Position numbers and translations under genes: made by a program. Below are positions 27,101 to 34,770 of a stretch of DNA of 64,000 nucleotides, in pieces. The notes beneath the pieces are model-generated. The model was not told the origin of the DNA. It saw nothing but the letters and a program-made list of their open reading frames with translations, and made no database searches. Source of the stretch: Nonomuraea jabiensis (GTDB taxonomy: Bacteria; Actinomycetota; Actinomycetes; Streptosporangiales; Streptosporangiaceae); contig NZ_JACHMB010000001.1 in the NCBI RefSeq assembly GCF_014204795.1, forward strand, positions 10,304,501 through 10,368,500, in the 5' to 3' direction. How positions within the stretch are numbered: position 1 is the first letter of the stretch; every line of letters begins with the position of its first letter.

Positions 27101-27985
27101 ATCGCCTCCGCGCGGATCGGCAAGCGCGCCTTCCTCGGCAACTCGGGGATGACCGCGCCCGGTCGCAAGGTGCCCAAGGACGGGCTGGTCGGCGTGCTGT
27201 CGGCGACGCCGAAGAAGGCCAGGTCCGGCTCGTCGTACGTGGGCATGCCGCCCATGGAGCTGCGCCGCACCGCCGAGGACGCCGACCGCAGCCGCACCTA
27301 CGACCCGCCCGCCCGGTACAAGCTGGCCAGGGCGCTGGTCGAGGCGTTCCGCGTGGTGCCCGCGATGTGCGCGGTCGCGCTCGCCGTCCTGGTGGCCGCC
27401 GCCTTCGAGTGGATCGCGGCGAGCTACGGCTTCGCCGTGACGCTCGCGCTGGGCGGCGTGGTGCTGCTGGTCGCGGGCGTGGCCGCCGCCCTGGTCGCGA
27501 CGGCCGCCAAATGGGTGCTGGTCGGCCGGATCCGGGCGGGCAGCCGGCCGCTGTGGAGCTCGTTCGTCTGGCGTAACGAGCTGGCGGACAACTTCGTGGA
27601 GGTGCTGGCGGCGCCGTGGTTCGCGCAGCCGTGGCTGGGGACCGCGCCGCTGAACGTGTGGCTGCGTTCGCTGGGGGCGCGGATCGGGCATGGGGTCACA
27701 TGTGACACGTACTGGCTGCCGGAGGCGGATCTGGTGACCTTGGGTGATGGCGCCTGCGTCAACCGGGGCTGCGTCCTGCAGACCCACCTGTTCCACGACC
27801 GGGTCATGAACATGGACACCGTCACCCTCGACGCGGGCGCGACGCTGGGTCCGCACGGCGTGGTGCTGCCCGCCGCGCGGGTGGGCGCCGACGCCACGAT
27901 CGGGCCGGCCTCGCTCGTCATGCGGGGGGAGTCGGTGCCCGGCCGTACGCGCTGGTTCGGCAACCCCATCTCGGCGTGGCGATGA
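24146..27985 (+). CDS. pls: Pls/PosA-type non-ribosomal peptide synthetase (poly(amino acid) synthetase family)
   Basis: 1279 residues. The adenylation domain spans about 25-495: A3 FTSGSTGKPKG (157-167), A4 FDASCEEMW (206-214) with the amino-group-binding Asp207, A5 NTYGPTE, and A10 Lys483 in SGKIDR. A carrier domain follows with Ser536 in DGGTSLAAA. The remaining 700 residues alternate membrane helices with soluble hexapeptide-rich segments, with no standard condensation or thioesterase domain. This is the A-T-TM layout of epsilon-poly-L-lysine synthetase. A-domain residues D, A, E at the 235/236/239 code positions suggest a basic amino acid (inference). Start TTG 24146 has GGGAG six bases upstream; a GTG at 24098 is possible. 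Confidence 0.9.
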   Translation: MRSNPADLRLRATTAVYPAGVLAPPPRTLIDVLDETARRHPHAPAIDDGTVVLDYRSLRTEVDRLVAGLAEAGIGRGSRVGVRLASGTAELYVSILAVLAAGAAYVPVDADDPAERAETVFAEAGVDAIVSGELTVTGTPGRAPAPPEPGDDAWIIFTSGSTGKPKGVAVTHRSAAAFVDAEAGLFLQERPLGPGDRVLAGLSVAFDASCEEMWLAWRNGACLVPAPRALVRTGMDLGPWLAAHGITAVSTVPTLAALWPAEHLDGIRLLIFGGEACPPELAERLAVPGREVWNTYGPTEATVVATAARLTGDGPVRIGLPLDGWDLAVVDGSGEPVSMGETGELVIGGVGLARYLDPAKDAEKYAPLPSLGWQRAYRSGDLVRAESDGLVFAGRADDQVKLGGRRIELGEVDAALQALPGVAGAAAAVRTAGGGHQVLVGYLVTEPGFDLVQARERLADTLPAALVPRLAPVDSLPTKTSGKIDRAALPWPLAEPAATQVALSPAEARLAGHWTAVLGVPPSGPDADFFTDGGTSLAAARLVSVLRADHPDVAVGDVYAQPTLGGLARLLSGRGEAEPERPPVTPMPRRSALAESALMVVLLSAGAARWIVLLAALGNLLAPAWAPALSWWWVALGALLFVTPAGRMGLSAAVARLVLRGVRPGAYPRGGGVHLRVWFAERFAERLGVPDLAGAPYMAWYARLLGAQVGADADLHSPPPVTGLLKLGRGASVEQEVDLSGYWYDGDLLRVGEIRIGAGATVGSRSTLLPGTRIGKNAQIAPGSAVAGTVPAGRHWAGAPAFRQGKSRRSRPVERPARSRFWAAVYGVSAMVLSLLPAVAAAAGLAVLAAFAGDARTIGAALAAALPGVPAATLAGMAAFALVTLVSVRLLGLGLHAGRHPVHSRQAWQAWATGRLMASARVWLFPLYASVLTPVWLRALGMKVGRGVELSTVLALPTMTSVGDGAFLADDTMVAPYELDGGWMRIASARIGKRAFLGNSGMTAPGRKVPKDGLVGVLSATPKKARSGSSYVGMPPMELRRTAEDADRSRTYDPPARYKLARALVEAFRVVPAMCAVALAVLVAAAFEWIAASYGFAVTLALGGVVLLVAGVAAALVATAAKWVLVGRIRAGSRPLWSSFVWRNELADNFVEVLAAPWFAQPWLGTAPLNVWLRSLGARIGHGVTCDTYWLPEADLVTLGDGACVNRGCVLQTHLFHDRVMNMDTVTLDAGATLGPHGVVLPAARVGADATIGPASLVMRGESVPGRTRWFGNPISAWR

Positions 27986-29253
27986 CACCGTACTTCCCCG
28001 GGCACGGCGACCACCGCTACATGGTGTCGCACTATGACCTGGCGCTGAAGTACCGGCTGGCGAACAACCGGATCGACGGCACGGCCCTGCTGACGGTGAC
28101 GGCCGCCGAACCCCTCAGCATGCTCGACCTGGACCTCGGCCGGTTCCGGGTCGAAGGCGTCACCGTGGACGGCATTCCCGCCCGCCACGTGCACGGCCAG
28201 GGCAAGCTGCGGGTGACGCTGCCCTGGTCGCTGGCCGCGGGCGCCGTCGCCGGGGTCGAGGTCCGCTACTCGGGCAGGCCGGTGCCGGTGCCGAGCCCGT
28301 GGGGCGGGCTGGGCTGGGAGGAGCTGTCCGACGGCGCGCTGGTCGCCGGGCAGCCCATCGGCGCGCCGTCCTGGTTCCCGTGCAACGACCGGCCCGGGGA
28401 CAAGGCGACGTACCGGATCTCCGTGACGACCGCGTCGCCGTACCACGTCATCGCGAACGGGGTGCTCACCGACCAGCGCCGCTCGGGCGGGAACACGACC
28501 TGGGTCTACGACCAGCCCGAGCCCATGGCGAGCTACCTGGCCAGCGTGCAGATCGGGCGCTACCGGGTCGCGGAGGTCGCGGGCACCCGGGTGGCCCACC
28601 CGGTGCGCCTGGCCACCCGCGTCCGGCACGACTTCGGACGGCAGGGCGAGATGATGGCGGTGTTCACCGACCGGTTCGGCCCCTATCCGTTCAGCGGCTA
28701 CGTCGTCGTCGTGGCCGACGACGACCTGGACATCCCGGTCGAGGCGCAGGGCATGTCGATCTTCGGCAGGAACCACGTGGACGGGCGGCGCGGGTCCGAG
28801 CGGCTGGTCGCGCACGAGCTGGCGCACCAGTGGTTCGGCAACAGCCTCACGTTGTCCCGCTGGAGCGACATCTGGCTGCAGGAGGGGTTCGCCACCTACG
28901 CCGAATGGCTCTGGTCGGAGGCCTCGGGCGGGCAGCCCGCCGCCGCCCACGCCCGGCGCTGGCACCAGCGCCTCACCGCCCTCCCGCAGGACTTCGTGCT
29001 GAGCGACCCCGGGGTGGGCACGCTGTTCGACGACCGCGTGTACAAGCGGGGGGCGCTGACCGTGCACGCGCTGCGCCGGACGCTGGGCGACGAGGTCTTC
29101 TTCCCCATGCTGCGCGACTGGACGGCGGGGCGCCGGCACGCGAACGTCACCACCGAGGACTTCGCCGCGCACGTCCGGCGGCACACCAGCGAGCCGGTGG
29201 GGCCGCTGCTGTCGGCCTGGCTCCACGACAAGCCGCTGCCCCCGCTCCCCTGA
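27982..29253 (+). CDS. M1 family zinc metallopeptidase (Pld-like)
   Basis: 423 residues starting at an ATG overlapping the pls stop (ATGA). The zinc site is HELAH (278-282) with Glu301 in WLQEGFA, exactly 18 residues after the second His. The usual GAMEN exopeptidase motif is replaced by AQGMS (255-259). No signal peptide is obvious. In epsilon-poly-lysine producers an M1 peptidase degrades the polymer, and such genes are found directly after pls, so a role in trimming or detoxifying the product is likely (family knowledge plus position). Confidence 0.88.
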   Translation: MTPYFPGHGDHRYMVSHYDLALKYRLANNRIDGTALLTVTAAEPLSMLDLDLGRFRVEGVTVDGIPARHVHGQGKLRVTLPWSLAAGAVAGVEVRYSGRPVPVPSPWGGLGWEELSDGALVAGQPIGAPSWFPCNDRPGDKATYRISVTTASPYHVIANGVLTDQRRSGGNTTWVYDQPEPMASYLASVQIGRYRVAEVAGTRVAHPVRLATRVRHDFGRQGEMMAVFTDRFGPYPFSGYVVVVADDDLDIPVEAQGMSIFGRNHVDGRRGSERLVAHELAHQWFGNSLTLSRWSDIWLQEGFATYAEWLWSEASGGQPAAAHARRWHQRLTALPQDFVLSDPGVGTLFDDRVYKRGALTVHALRRTLGDEVFFPMLRDWTAGRRHANVTTEDFAAHVRRHTSEPVGPLLSAWLHDKPLPPLP

Positions 29254-29276
29254 CGGGCACCGGTGATCGGGAAGTG

Positions 29277-29293
29277 CTCTACAACCTGTAGAG
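29277..29293. promoter_or_regulatory. Candidate operator upstream of DUF3817 gene
   Basis: CTCTACAACCTGTAGAG is a perfect 7-bp inverted repeat with a 3-bp spacer, 31 bp before GTG 29325. TACA-N-TGTA cores are typical of BlaI/CopY- or TetR-type sites. The regulator is not encoded nearby. Confidence 0.5.
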
Positions 29294-29324
29294 TAAGCCC
29301 GACAATCGGACGAAAGGGTGGATT

Positions 29325-29621
29325 GTGCTGCGCTGGTTTCGACTCGTGGCGGTGGCCGAGGCGTGCTCGTGGGCGGGGCTGCTGGTCGGGATGTTCTTCA
29401 AGTACGTGACCGAGACCGGCGAGCTCGGCGTGAAGGTGTTCGGGCCGATCCACGGCGCGCTGTTCGTGCTGTACGCGGCCGCTGTGGTGCTCTCGGCGCG
29501 GGAGGCGGGCTGGAGCCGGGGCGCCGTGGTGCTGGGCCTGGTGTGCGCGGTGCCGCCGTTCACCTCGGTGTGGTTCGAACGGCGGATGGCGGCACGCACG
29601 GCGGCCGGGCAGCCCGCCTGA
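29325..29621 (+). CDS. DUF3817 membrane protein
   Basis: 98 residues with three hydrophobic segments (about 6-26, 40-58 and 65-80). The N-terminal pattern RLVAVAEACSWAGLLVGMFFKY and GPIHGALFVLYA match the DUF3817 family of small actinobacterial membrane proteins of unknown function. GTG start preceded by AAGGG. It is 71 bp after the M1 peptidase with its own operator-like palindrome, so it is probably separate from pls. Confidence 0.8.
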   Translation: MLRWFRLVAVAEACSWAGLLVGMFFKYVTETGELGVKVFGPIHGALFVLYAAAVVLSAREAGWSRGAVVLGLVCAVPPFTSVWFERRMAARTAAGQPA

Positions 29622-29635
29622 CCCGGCGCCGCGGG

Positions 29636-31438
29636 TCACGGGGTGTGCCGCGCCAGCCGTACGGCCAGGAGGGCGAGCGGGAGCAGCGGGACGAGCAGGT
29701 GGACGGCCCCGGCCAGCCGCTGGTCGGCGAAGAGGTCCGGCGCGTCGTCGGGGCCCACCAGGTAGAACCAGTCGGCCGCGACCGGCGGGCCGAGCAGCAG
29801 GAACGCCCCCACGGCGAGCTGCACCAGCAGCACGCCGCCCAGCAGCCCGGCGCGCAGCGGCCGGGAGACGGGGCCCGGCATCGGGTCCACGCCCGCCAGC
29901 ACCCGGAAGACCAGCAGCCCGCCGCCCAGGAACAGGGCCATGGTGAACAGGTGGGCGGCGTGGCCGGCCAGCGACCAGACCAGCCAGCCGGTGCGGTACA
30001 GCAGCGGAAACGCCACCATGTACGCCGCCGGGAGAACGGCGAGGAAGGCCGGCCCGCCCTTCCGGAGCCGGGCGCCGAGGTCGCCGTACTGGGAGGACTC
30101 CGTGGTGGCCCGGGCGGCGAGCGTGAGCGGGGCGCCGAGGCAGAGCAGGAGCGGAGCCACGACGGCCACCACGACGTGCTGCAGGGCCTGGACCGACAGC
30201 ATCGCCCGCGCGTAACCGCCGATCCCGGAGAGCAGGACCAGCGCCAGGAGCGCCAGACCGGTGTACCAGGCGAGCGTGCGGCCGAGCGGCCAGTCCCCCA
30301 CCCGGCGCACGCCGACCAGGTATCCGACGGCGGGCAAGGCCAGGCAGAGCAGGATCAGCGAGTCCGGGCGGAGCTCGGTGAGCAGCGCGCCGGGCGTGAA
30401 GGGCGGCAGGTCGTACTCCAGCAGGCGCTCGTGCGCCTCGACGGCGCCCGGGGGCGGGGGCGGCGGCGGGGTGCGGGACAGGCCGACGGCCAGGCCCATG
30501 GCCGCCATCATCACGATCAGCTCGCCCGCCGCCAGCCGGACGAAGAGGTGGCGCGCGCTCCGGTCGGCGACGTGCGCGACCGTACGGTCCCGGTGGGTCC
30601 GGCCGAACAGGCCGAGCAGCACGAGCGCGGCGGTCTTGGCCAGCAGGAACTGCCCGTACTCGGTCCGCCAGAGGTCGGACACCGCGCTCAGCCGCACCCA
30701 CGCCCCCACCGCCCCGGAGACGGCCACGGCCGCGAAACAGCACAAGGCGATCGTGCTGAACCGGGACAGCACGACCCGCAGGTCGCCGGCGCGGCGGAAG
30801 TGGACGAGCACGGCGCCCAGCCCGCCGACCCACAACGACACCGCGATCAGGTGAACCGTCAGCGCGGAGACCGCGACGTCGTGGTCTGCGGCCGAGGCGG
30901 CGTGCCCGACGTAGGCGGGGGGCAGCAGCCCGAACGCGGCGACCGCGAGCGCGATCCATCCGGGCAGGCGCGGCAGCCGGGTGGCCAGGACGACCATGGT
31001 GATCGCGCCCAGCACCGGCAGCACGACCCGCGCCTGCGGGATGGTCAGGCCGTAGCGCAGCAGGCCGGGATCGGCGATCAGGTCCGTGACGGGCAGCGGC
31101 AGCACGTACGACATGGTCAGCGGGTAGCTCAGGGCGGCGGTGACCGCCCACCCCAGCGCCCACCACCGGGCCGCCCGCAGGCAGGCCGCCTTCTCCGGCG
31201 AGCCGGCCGGCGCGAGGACGACGGCGGCCAGCAACGTTCCCAGGGTGGCCGCCGCGCACAGGTCGTAGCAGAGCTTGACCAGCGGCAGGGCCCACTCGGT
31301 GACCGGGCCGGCGGTGGGCAGTCCGGCGATCACCGGCTCCGCCCCGGCGCCCCCGAACCACAGCGCCGCCACCAGCACCACGACGCCGGCCGCCACCACC
31401 GAACCGGCATAGAGCCGCGTCGCTGCCCTCATATTCAT
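29636..31438 (-). CDS. Fused CopD copper-resistance / CtaG cytochrome oxidase assembly membrane protein
   Basis: 600 residues with about 14-16 hydrophobic segments. The N-terminal half (about 1-330) matches CopD, with HLIAVSLWVGGLGAVLVHFR in the centre; after the proline run SRTPPPPPPPG the C-terminal half (about 360-600) matches Caa3_CtaG, with QALQHVVVAVVAPLLLCLGAP and HAAHLFTMALFLGGG. Such fusions are common in actinobacteria and take part in copper uptake or delivery to cytochrome c oxidase. Two ATGs (31438 and 31432) are possible and no strong ribosome site is seen. Confidence 0.9.
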   Translation of the reverse strand: MNMRAATRLYAGSVVAAGVVVLVAALWFGGAGAEPVIAGLPTAGPVTEWALPLVKLCYDLCAAATLGTLLAAVVLAPAGSPEKAACLRAARWWALGWAVTAALSYPLTMSYVLPLPVTDLIADPGLLRYGLTIPQARVVLPVLGAITMVVLATRLPRLPGWIALAVAAFGLLPPAYVGHAASAADHDVAVSALTVHLIAVSLWVGGLGAVLVHFRRAGDLRVVLSRFSTIALCCFAAVAVSGAVGAWVRLSAVSDLWRTEYGQFLLAKTAALVLLGLFGRTHRDRTVAHVADRSARHLFVRLAAGELIVMMAAMGLAVGLSRTPPPPPPPGAVEAHERLLEYDLPPFTPGALLTELRPDSLILLCLALPAVGYLVGVRRVGDWPLGRTLAWYTGLALLALVLLSGIGGYARAMLSVQALQHVVVAVVAPLLLCLGAPLTLAARATTESSQYGDLGARLRKGGPAFLAVLPAAYMVAFPLLYRTGWLVWSLAGHAAHLFTMALFLGGGLLVFRVLAGVDPMPGPVSRPLRAGLLGGVLLVQLAVGAFLLLGPPVAADWFYLVGPDDAPDLFADQRLAGAVHLLVPLLPLALLAVRLARHTP

Positions 31439-31506
31439 CGGATACGCGGAGAGAAGCGGGCCGGTTCATTGGCAGGGTTTGCCGGAAATGTTCAGCATTG
31501 CAACTC

Positions 31507-31534
31507 TTGACAGTAAAGATCCCGATATTAGGCT
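31507..31534 (+). promoter_or_regulatory. Candidate promoter of the GH84 pseudogene
   Basis: TTGACA (31507-31512) and TAGGCT (31529-31534) are spaced by 16 bp, a good housekeeping promoter about 80 bp before GTG 31617. The broken gene may therefore still be transcribed. Confidence 0.5.
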
Positions 31535-31616
31535 GATGATCAGATTTCCGGTCTAGACCGCGCAGAGAAAGGCGCGCCCCCGACCTCTCATGGGTATAGA
31601 CCAGTGGAGACTTTTC

Positions 31617-33405
31617 GTGAGAAGACGCAAGATCACCCCTGCGGCGTGCCTCGCGCTGGCCGCGACCCTGTGTGCGGGGGCGCTCCTGCCCGTTCCCCCC
31701 GCCCATGCCGCTCCCGTCCCGCCGTTACCCCCGGTGTCGCCCACCCCGCAGTCGCTGACCGGCGCCGGCGCCGCCGCCGTCGTCACCGGCCGGGTGCTCG
31801 TGGTCGCCGACGCGCAGACCGACCCCGCCGCCCGCGACCGCCTCGTACGGGAGCTCAGGGCGCACGGCGCCGGCCGGGTGGACACGGTCGCCCCCGACAG
31901 GATCCCCGCGAGCACGTCCGGCCTGCTCAAGGTCCGCCTCGGTCCCGCGGCCCGCCCGGACATCGCGCAGGCGCTCGGCGGCACGGCCGTGCCCGGCCAG
32001 GCCGAGGGATACGCGTTGCGGGTCTCAGGCGGCACTACCCGCCAGATCGCGCTCGGCGGCAAGGACGCCGCGGGCCAGTTCTACGCCGTGCAGACGCTGC
32101 GCCAGCTGTTCGTCCCGTCCGGCGGCGGCTGGAAGGTGGCGGGGGTCCAGGTCAGCGACTTCCCGTCCATGCCGCTGCGCGGCACCATCGAAGGCTTCTA
32201 CGGCGCGCCGTGGACCCACGCCGAACGCCTCGACCAGATGGACTTCTACGGCGACGTCAAGGCCAACACCTACATCTACGCCCCCAAGGACGACCCCTAC
32301 CACCGCGACAAGTGGCGCGACCCCTACCCGGCGGACAAGCTCGCCGAGCTGGGCGAGCTGGTGGCCCGGGCCGGCGCGAACCACGTCCGCTTCACCTTCG
32401 CGCTCTCCCCGGGCGTGTCGATCTGCTACTCCGACCGCGCCGACCGCGACGTCCTCAAGCGGAAGCTGCCACGAAGGCGCCCAGCCGCTGCAGATGGTGC
32501 CCACCGAGTACGGCGACCTGACCGACACCACGTACAAGCAGACCATGCGGGCCTCCCTCGATCCCGCGGTCGAGGTGATGTGGACCGGCACCGACACCGT
32601 GCCGCCGGAGATCACCAACGCGCAGGCCGAGAAGGCGGCGCAGCTGTTCGGGCGCAAGGTCTTCGTCTGGGACAACTACCCGGTCAACGACTACGGCAAC
32701 ACCAGCGGCCGGCTGCTGCTGGCGCCCTACGACAAGCGCGAGGGCGGCCTGGCCGCGCACCTGTCCGGCATCGTGGCCAACCCGATGAACCAGCCGTACG
32801 CGAGCAAGGTCGCGGTCTTCGGCGCCGCGGACTTCACCTGGAACGACAGGGCGTACGACGCGAGGAGGAGCTGGCCGCGCGCGATGTCCTATCTGGCCGG
32901 CGGCGACCAGGCGGCCACCGCGGCCCTGCTGGTCTTCGGCGACCTGGAGCACCTGGCTCCGACCTTCGGCAGCGCGCCCTGGCAGGCCCAGGCGCCCGAG
33001 CTCGCCGCGCGGGTGGCCGCGTTCTGGCAGGCGTGGGACGCCGGGCGGCGCGCCCAGGCGATCGCCGCGCTGCGGCCGTACGCGAAGGCCATCGCCACGG
33101 CGCCGGCCACCATCCGCGGCGGTGCGGTGCAGAAGGGCTTCACCGATGACGCCGCGTCCTGGCTGGACACCACCGAGCTGTGGGGCAGGGCGACGGTGGA
33201 TCTGCTCGACGCGCTCCAGGCCCGGGAGGCCGGGGACGAGGCCAAGGCGGCCGCGTTGCTCGCCGAGTCGCGTGACCTGCAGCGGCAGGCCCGCGCCATC
33301 CGGGTCAGCCCGCCGCGCAACCGCTGGGGCGCGGCCCAGCCCCAGGTCGGCGACGGGGTGCTCGACGTCTTCCTGGCCGCGGCCGACGCCCGGCTCCAGC
33401 GGTGA
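31617..33405 (+). pseudogene. Secreted beta-N-acetylhexosaminidase (GH84), broken by internal deletion and frameshift
   Basis: The first part (GTG 31617 behind GGAGA; signal peptide ending in AHA) matches the NagJ-like N-domain and GH84 barrel start (LRGTIEGFYGAPWTHAERLD, then FALSPGVSICYSD). Near 32462-32472 the frame changes, and the barrel resumes in another frame as QPLQMVPTEYGDLTD, continuing to 33405. Between these points GH84 proteins normally have some 45-60 residues including the adjacent catalytic aspartates; here they are absent. The first frame runs on with unrelated codons to 33149. The product cannot be an active hexosaminidase. A sequencing or assembly collapse is the alternative. 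Confidence 0.85.
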
Positions 33406-33417
33406 GCGGGCGGCGGG

Positions 33418-33576
33418 TCAGCCGAACTCCTCGACGTACTCCTCCGGCGGGCCCAGCTCGGGGCGGTCGCGCAGCTCCAGGGTCGCGCCGAGCCGTTCCA
33501 GCTCGAGGACCGTCACGGTGTTGCGGCCCGCGCGGAGGAGCGGCGCCGGGCAGTACAGGGTGACCCGCCCGGCCCC
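33418..33576 (-). pseudogene. C-terminal remnant of a GH35-like beta-galactosidase
   Basis: The minus strand ends with VTLYCPAPLLRAGRNTVTVL and ELRDRPELG before a stop at 33418. This resembles the last beta-sandwich strands of GH35 beta-galactosidases (LYVPAPLLRPGxN). Similarity stops near 33576, where the sequence turns into a plus-strand remnant. The open frame continues upstream to 33873 without recognisable content, so the rest of the gene is gone. Confidence 0.6.
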
Positions 33577-33751
33577 GGGACCGGCGCCTGGGTGACGTTC
33601 GCCAGCCGCTCCGACGGCGTCGGGCACGACCGGTCCGTGACCGGCTTCGGCAGCGTCACGACCTCCCGGCTCCGGGTGTCGCTCACCGGGAAGGTGCCGA
33701 GCGAGGTCTGCACCCCGACGATGACCGAGATCGCCGTCTACCGCGCCGCCT
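33577..33751 (+). pseudogene. C-terminal remnant of a secreted hydrolase (galactose-binding-like domain)
   Basis: The plus strand reads WVTFASRSDGVGHD, SRLRVSLTGKVPSE and TEIAVYRAA, which looks like the end of a discoidin/galactose-binding-like beta-sandwich as found at the C-termini of glycosidases. No start or catalytic part precedes it; it abuts the GH35 remnant head to head. The frame remains open to 33906 by chance. Confidence 0.4.
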
Positions 33752-33902
33752 GGCAGCGCGGGCGGGTGGATGCCACGGCGTCCACCCGCCCGCCCCGACA
33801 TAGGCCCACAAACCCGGATATCTTGCCTGACCTGCAACAACACTCCGAACAACCACCGACAACCGAGCATCAAACCCGGCAGACCACAACACCGGGAGCA
33901 CC

Positions 33903-34133
33903 ATGAGAACTGGAACGAGAGCAGCCCTCGCCGTCATCACCGGCGCCCTCACCACCACCGCCACGTTCCTCGTCACCGCCGCCCTGAGCCCCGTCCCGAC
34001 CCCCGCCCGGCCCACCCTCCAGCCGCCCCGGCCTCACTGCGCCGCCGGCCACGGCACCTGGCACCCCACCAAGCGGACGTGCCGCCGCGACCCCGCCGGC
34101 CGGGCCCGCCGGCTCAGCCCAGTTCAGCCATGA
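33903..34133 (+). CDS. Small hypothetical protein with N-terminal membrane segment
   Basis: 76 residues from ATG 33903 with GGGAG four bases upstream. Residues about 7-28 are hydrophobic (signal or anchor), followed by a proline- and arginine-rich tail with two cysteines (CAAGHGTWHPTKRTC). No family recognised. The last 20 bases overlap the convergent GT2 gene. Could be spurious, but the ribosome site and the signal-like N-terminus favour a real gene. Confidence 0.45.
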   Translation: MRTGTRAALAVITGALTTTATFLVTAALSPVPTPARPTLQPPRPHCAAGHGTWHPTKRTCRRDPAGRARRLSPVQP

Positions 34134-34770
34134 CCCGGCGCATGTCGGCGACGGCCCGCAGGGTGCCGCGCACGGTCCCGGTCACTTTGGACCGTCCGGC
34201 CCTGGGCAGGTAGTCCACGTCCACCTCGGCGATCCGCCAACCGGCCGCGGCGGCCCGCAGGACCATCTCCAGCGGGTAGCCGAACCGGCGGTCCGTCAGC
34301 CCCAGCTCCAGGAGCCGGCTACGCGCGGCCGCCCGCATCGGCCCGAGGTCGTGCAGCCTCACCCCGGTGCGGCGGCGCAGGGTGCGGGCGAGGGCGGCGT
34401 TCCCGAGCCGGGCGTGCCAGGGCCAGACGCCCGCGGTGCGCGGCCGGCGGGCGCCGAGGACCAGGTCGGCGTCACCGCCGAGGACGGGCGCGGCCACGCC
34501 GGGAAGGCGGCGGGGGTCGAGCGAGGCGTCGGCGTCCATGAAGCAGACGACGTCGGCGGTCGAGGCCAGCAGCCCGGCGTGGCAGGCGGCCCCGAAGCCG
34601 CGCCGGGGTTCGTGGACGACGTGGGCGCCGAGTTCGCGGGCGAGCTCGGCCGAGCGGTCGGTGGAGCCGTTGTCGACCACGACAGGGCGGTAACCGTCCG
34701 GCATGCGCCCGAGCACCCAGCCGAGCGCGGCCTCCTCGTTCAGGCAGGGCAGGATCACATCGACCGTCAT
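34114..34770 (-). CDS. Glycosyltransferase family 2 (polyprenyl-phosphate hexosyltransferase-like)
   Basis: 218 residues. GT-A fold: VDVILPCLNEEAALGWVLG at the N-terminus, VVVDNGSTDRSAELA, and the metal-binding DADAS (residues 78-82 region). This is the dolichol-phosphate mannose synthase-like group that transfers a sugar from a nucleotide donor to a polyprenyl phosphate. It overlaps the epimerase gene (ATGA at 34770) and probably supplies lipid-linked sugar to the neighbouring GT-C enzyme. Confidence 0.85.
   Translation of the reverse strand: MTVDVILPCLNEEAALGWVLGRMPDGYRPVVVDNGSTDRSAELARELGAHVVHEPRRGFGAACHAGLLASTADVVCFMDADASLDPRRLPGVAAPVLGGDADLVLGARRPRTAGVWPWHARLGNAALARTLRRRTGVRLHDLGPMRAAARSRLLELGLTDRRFGYPLEMVLRAAAAGWRIAEVDVDYLPRAGRSKVTGTVRGTLRAVADMRRVMAELG

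Noticed and set aside
24167..27988. A very long open frame on the minus strand opposite pls
   Set aside because: It mirrors the coding frame of the synthetase, has low-complexity Arg/Gly/His-rich content and no recognisable motif; long antisense frames are expected at this GC content.
31617..33405. Programmed frameshift in the GH84 gene
   Set aside because: A frameshift would not restore the missing catalytic segment; no slippery sequence is seen at the junction.
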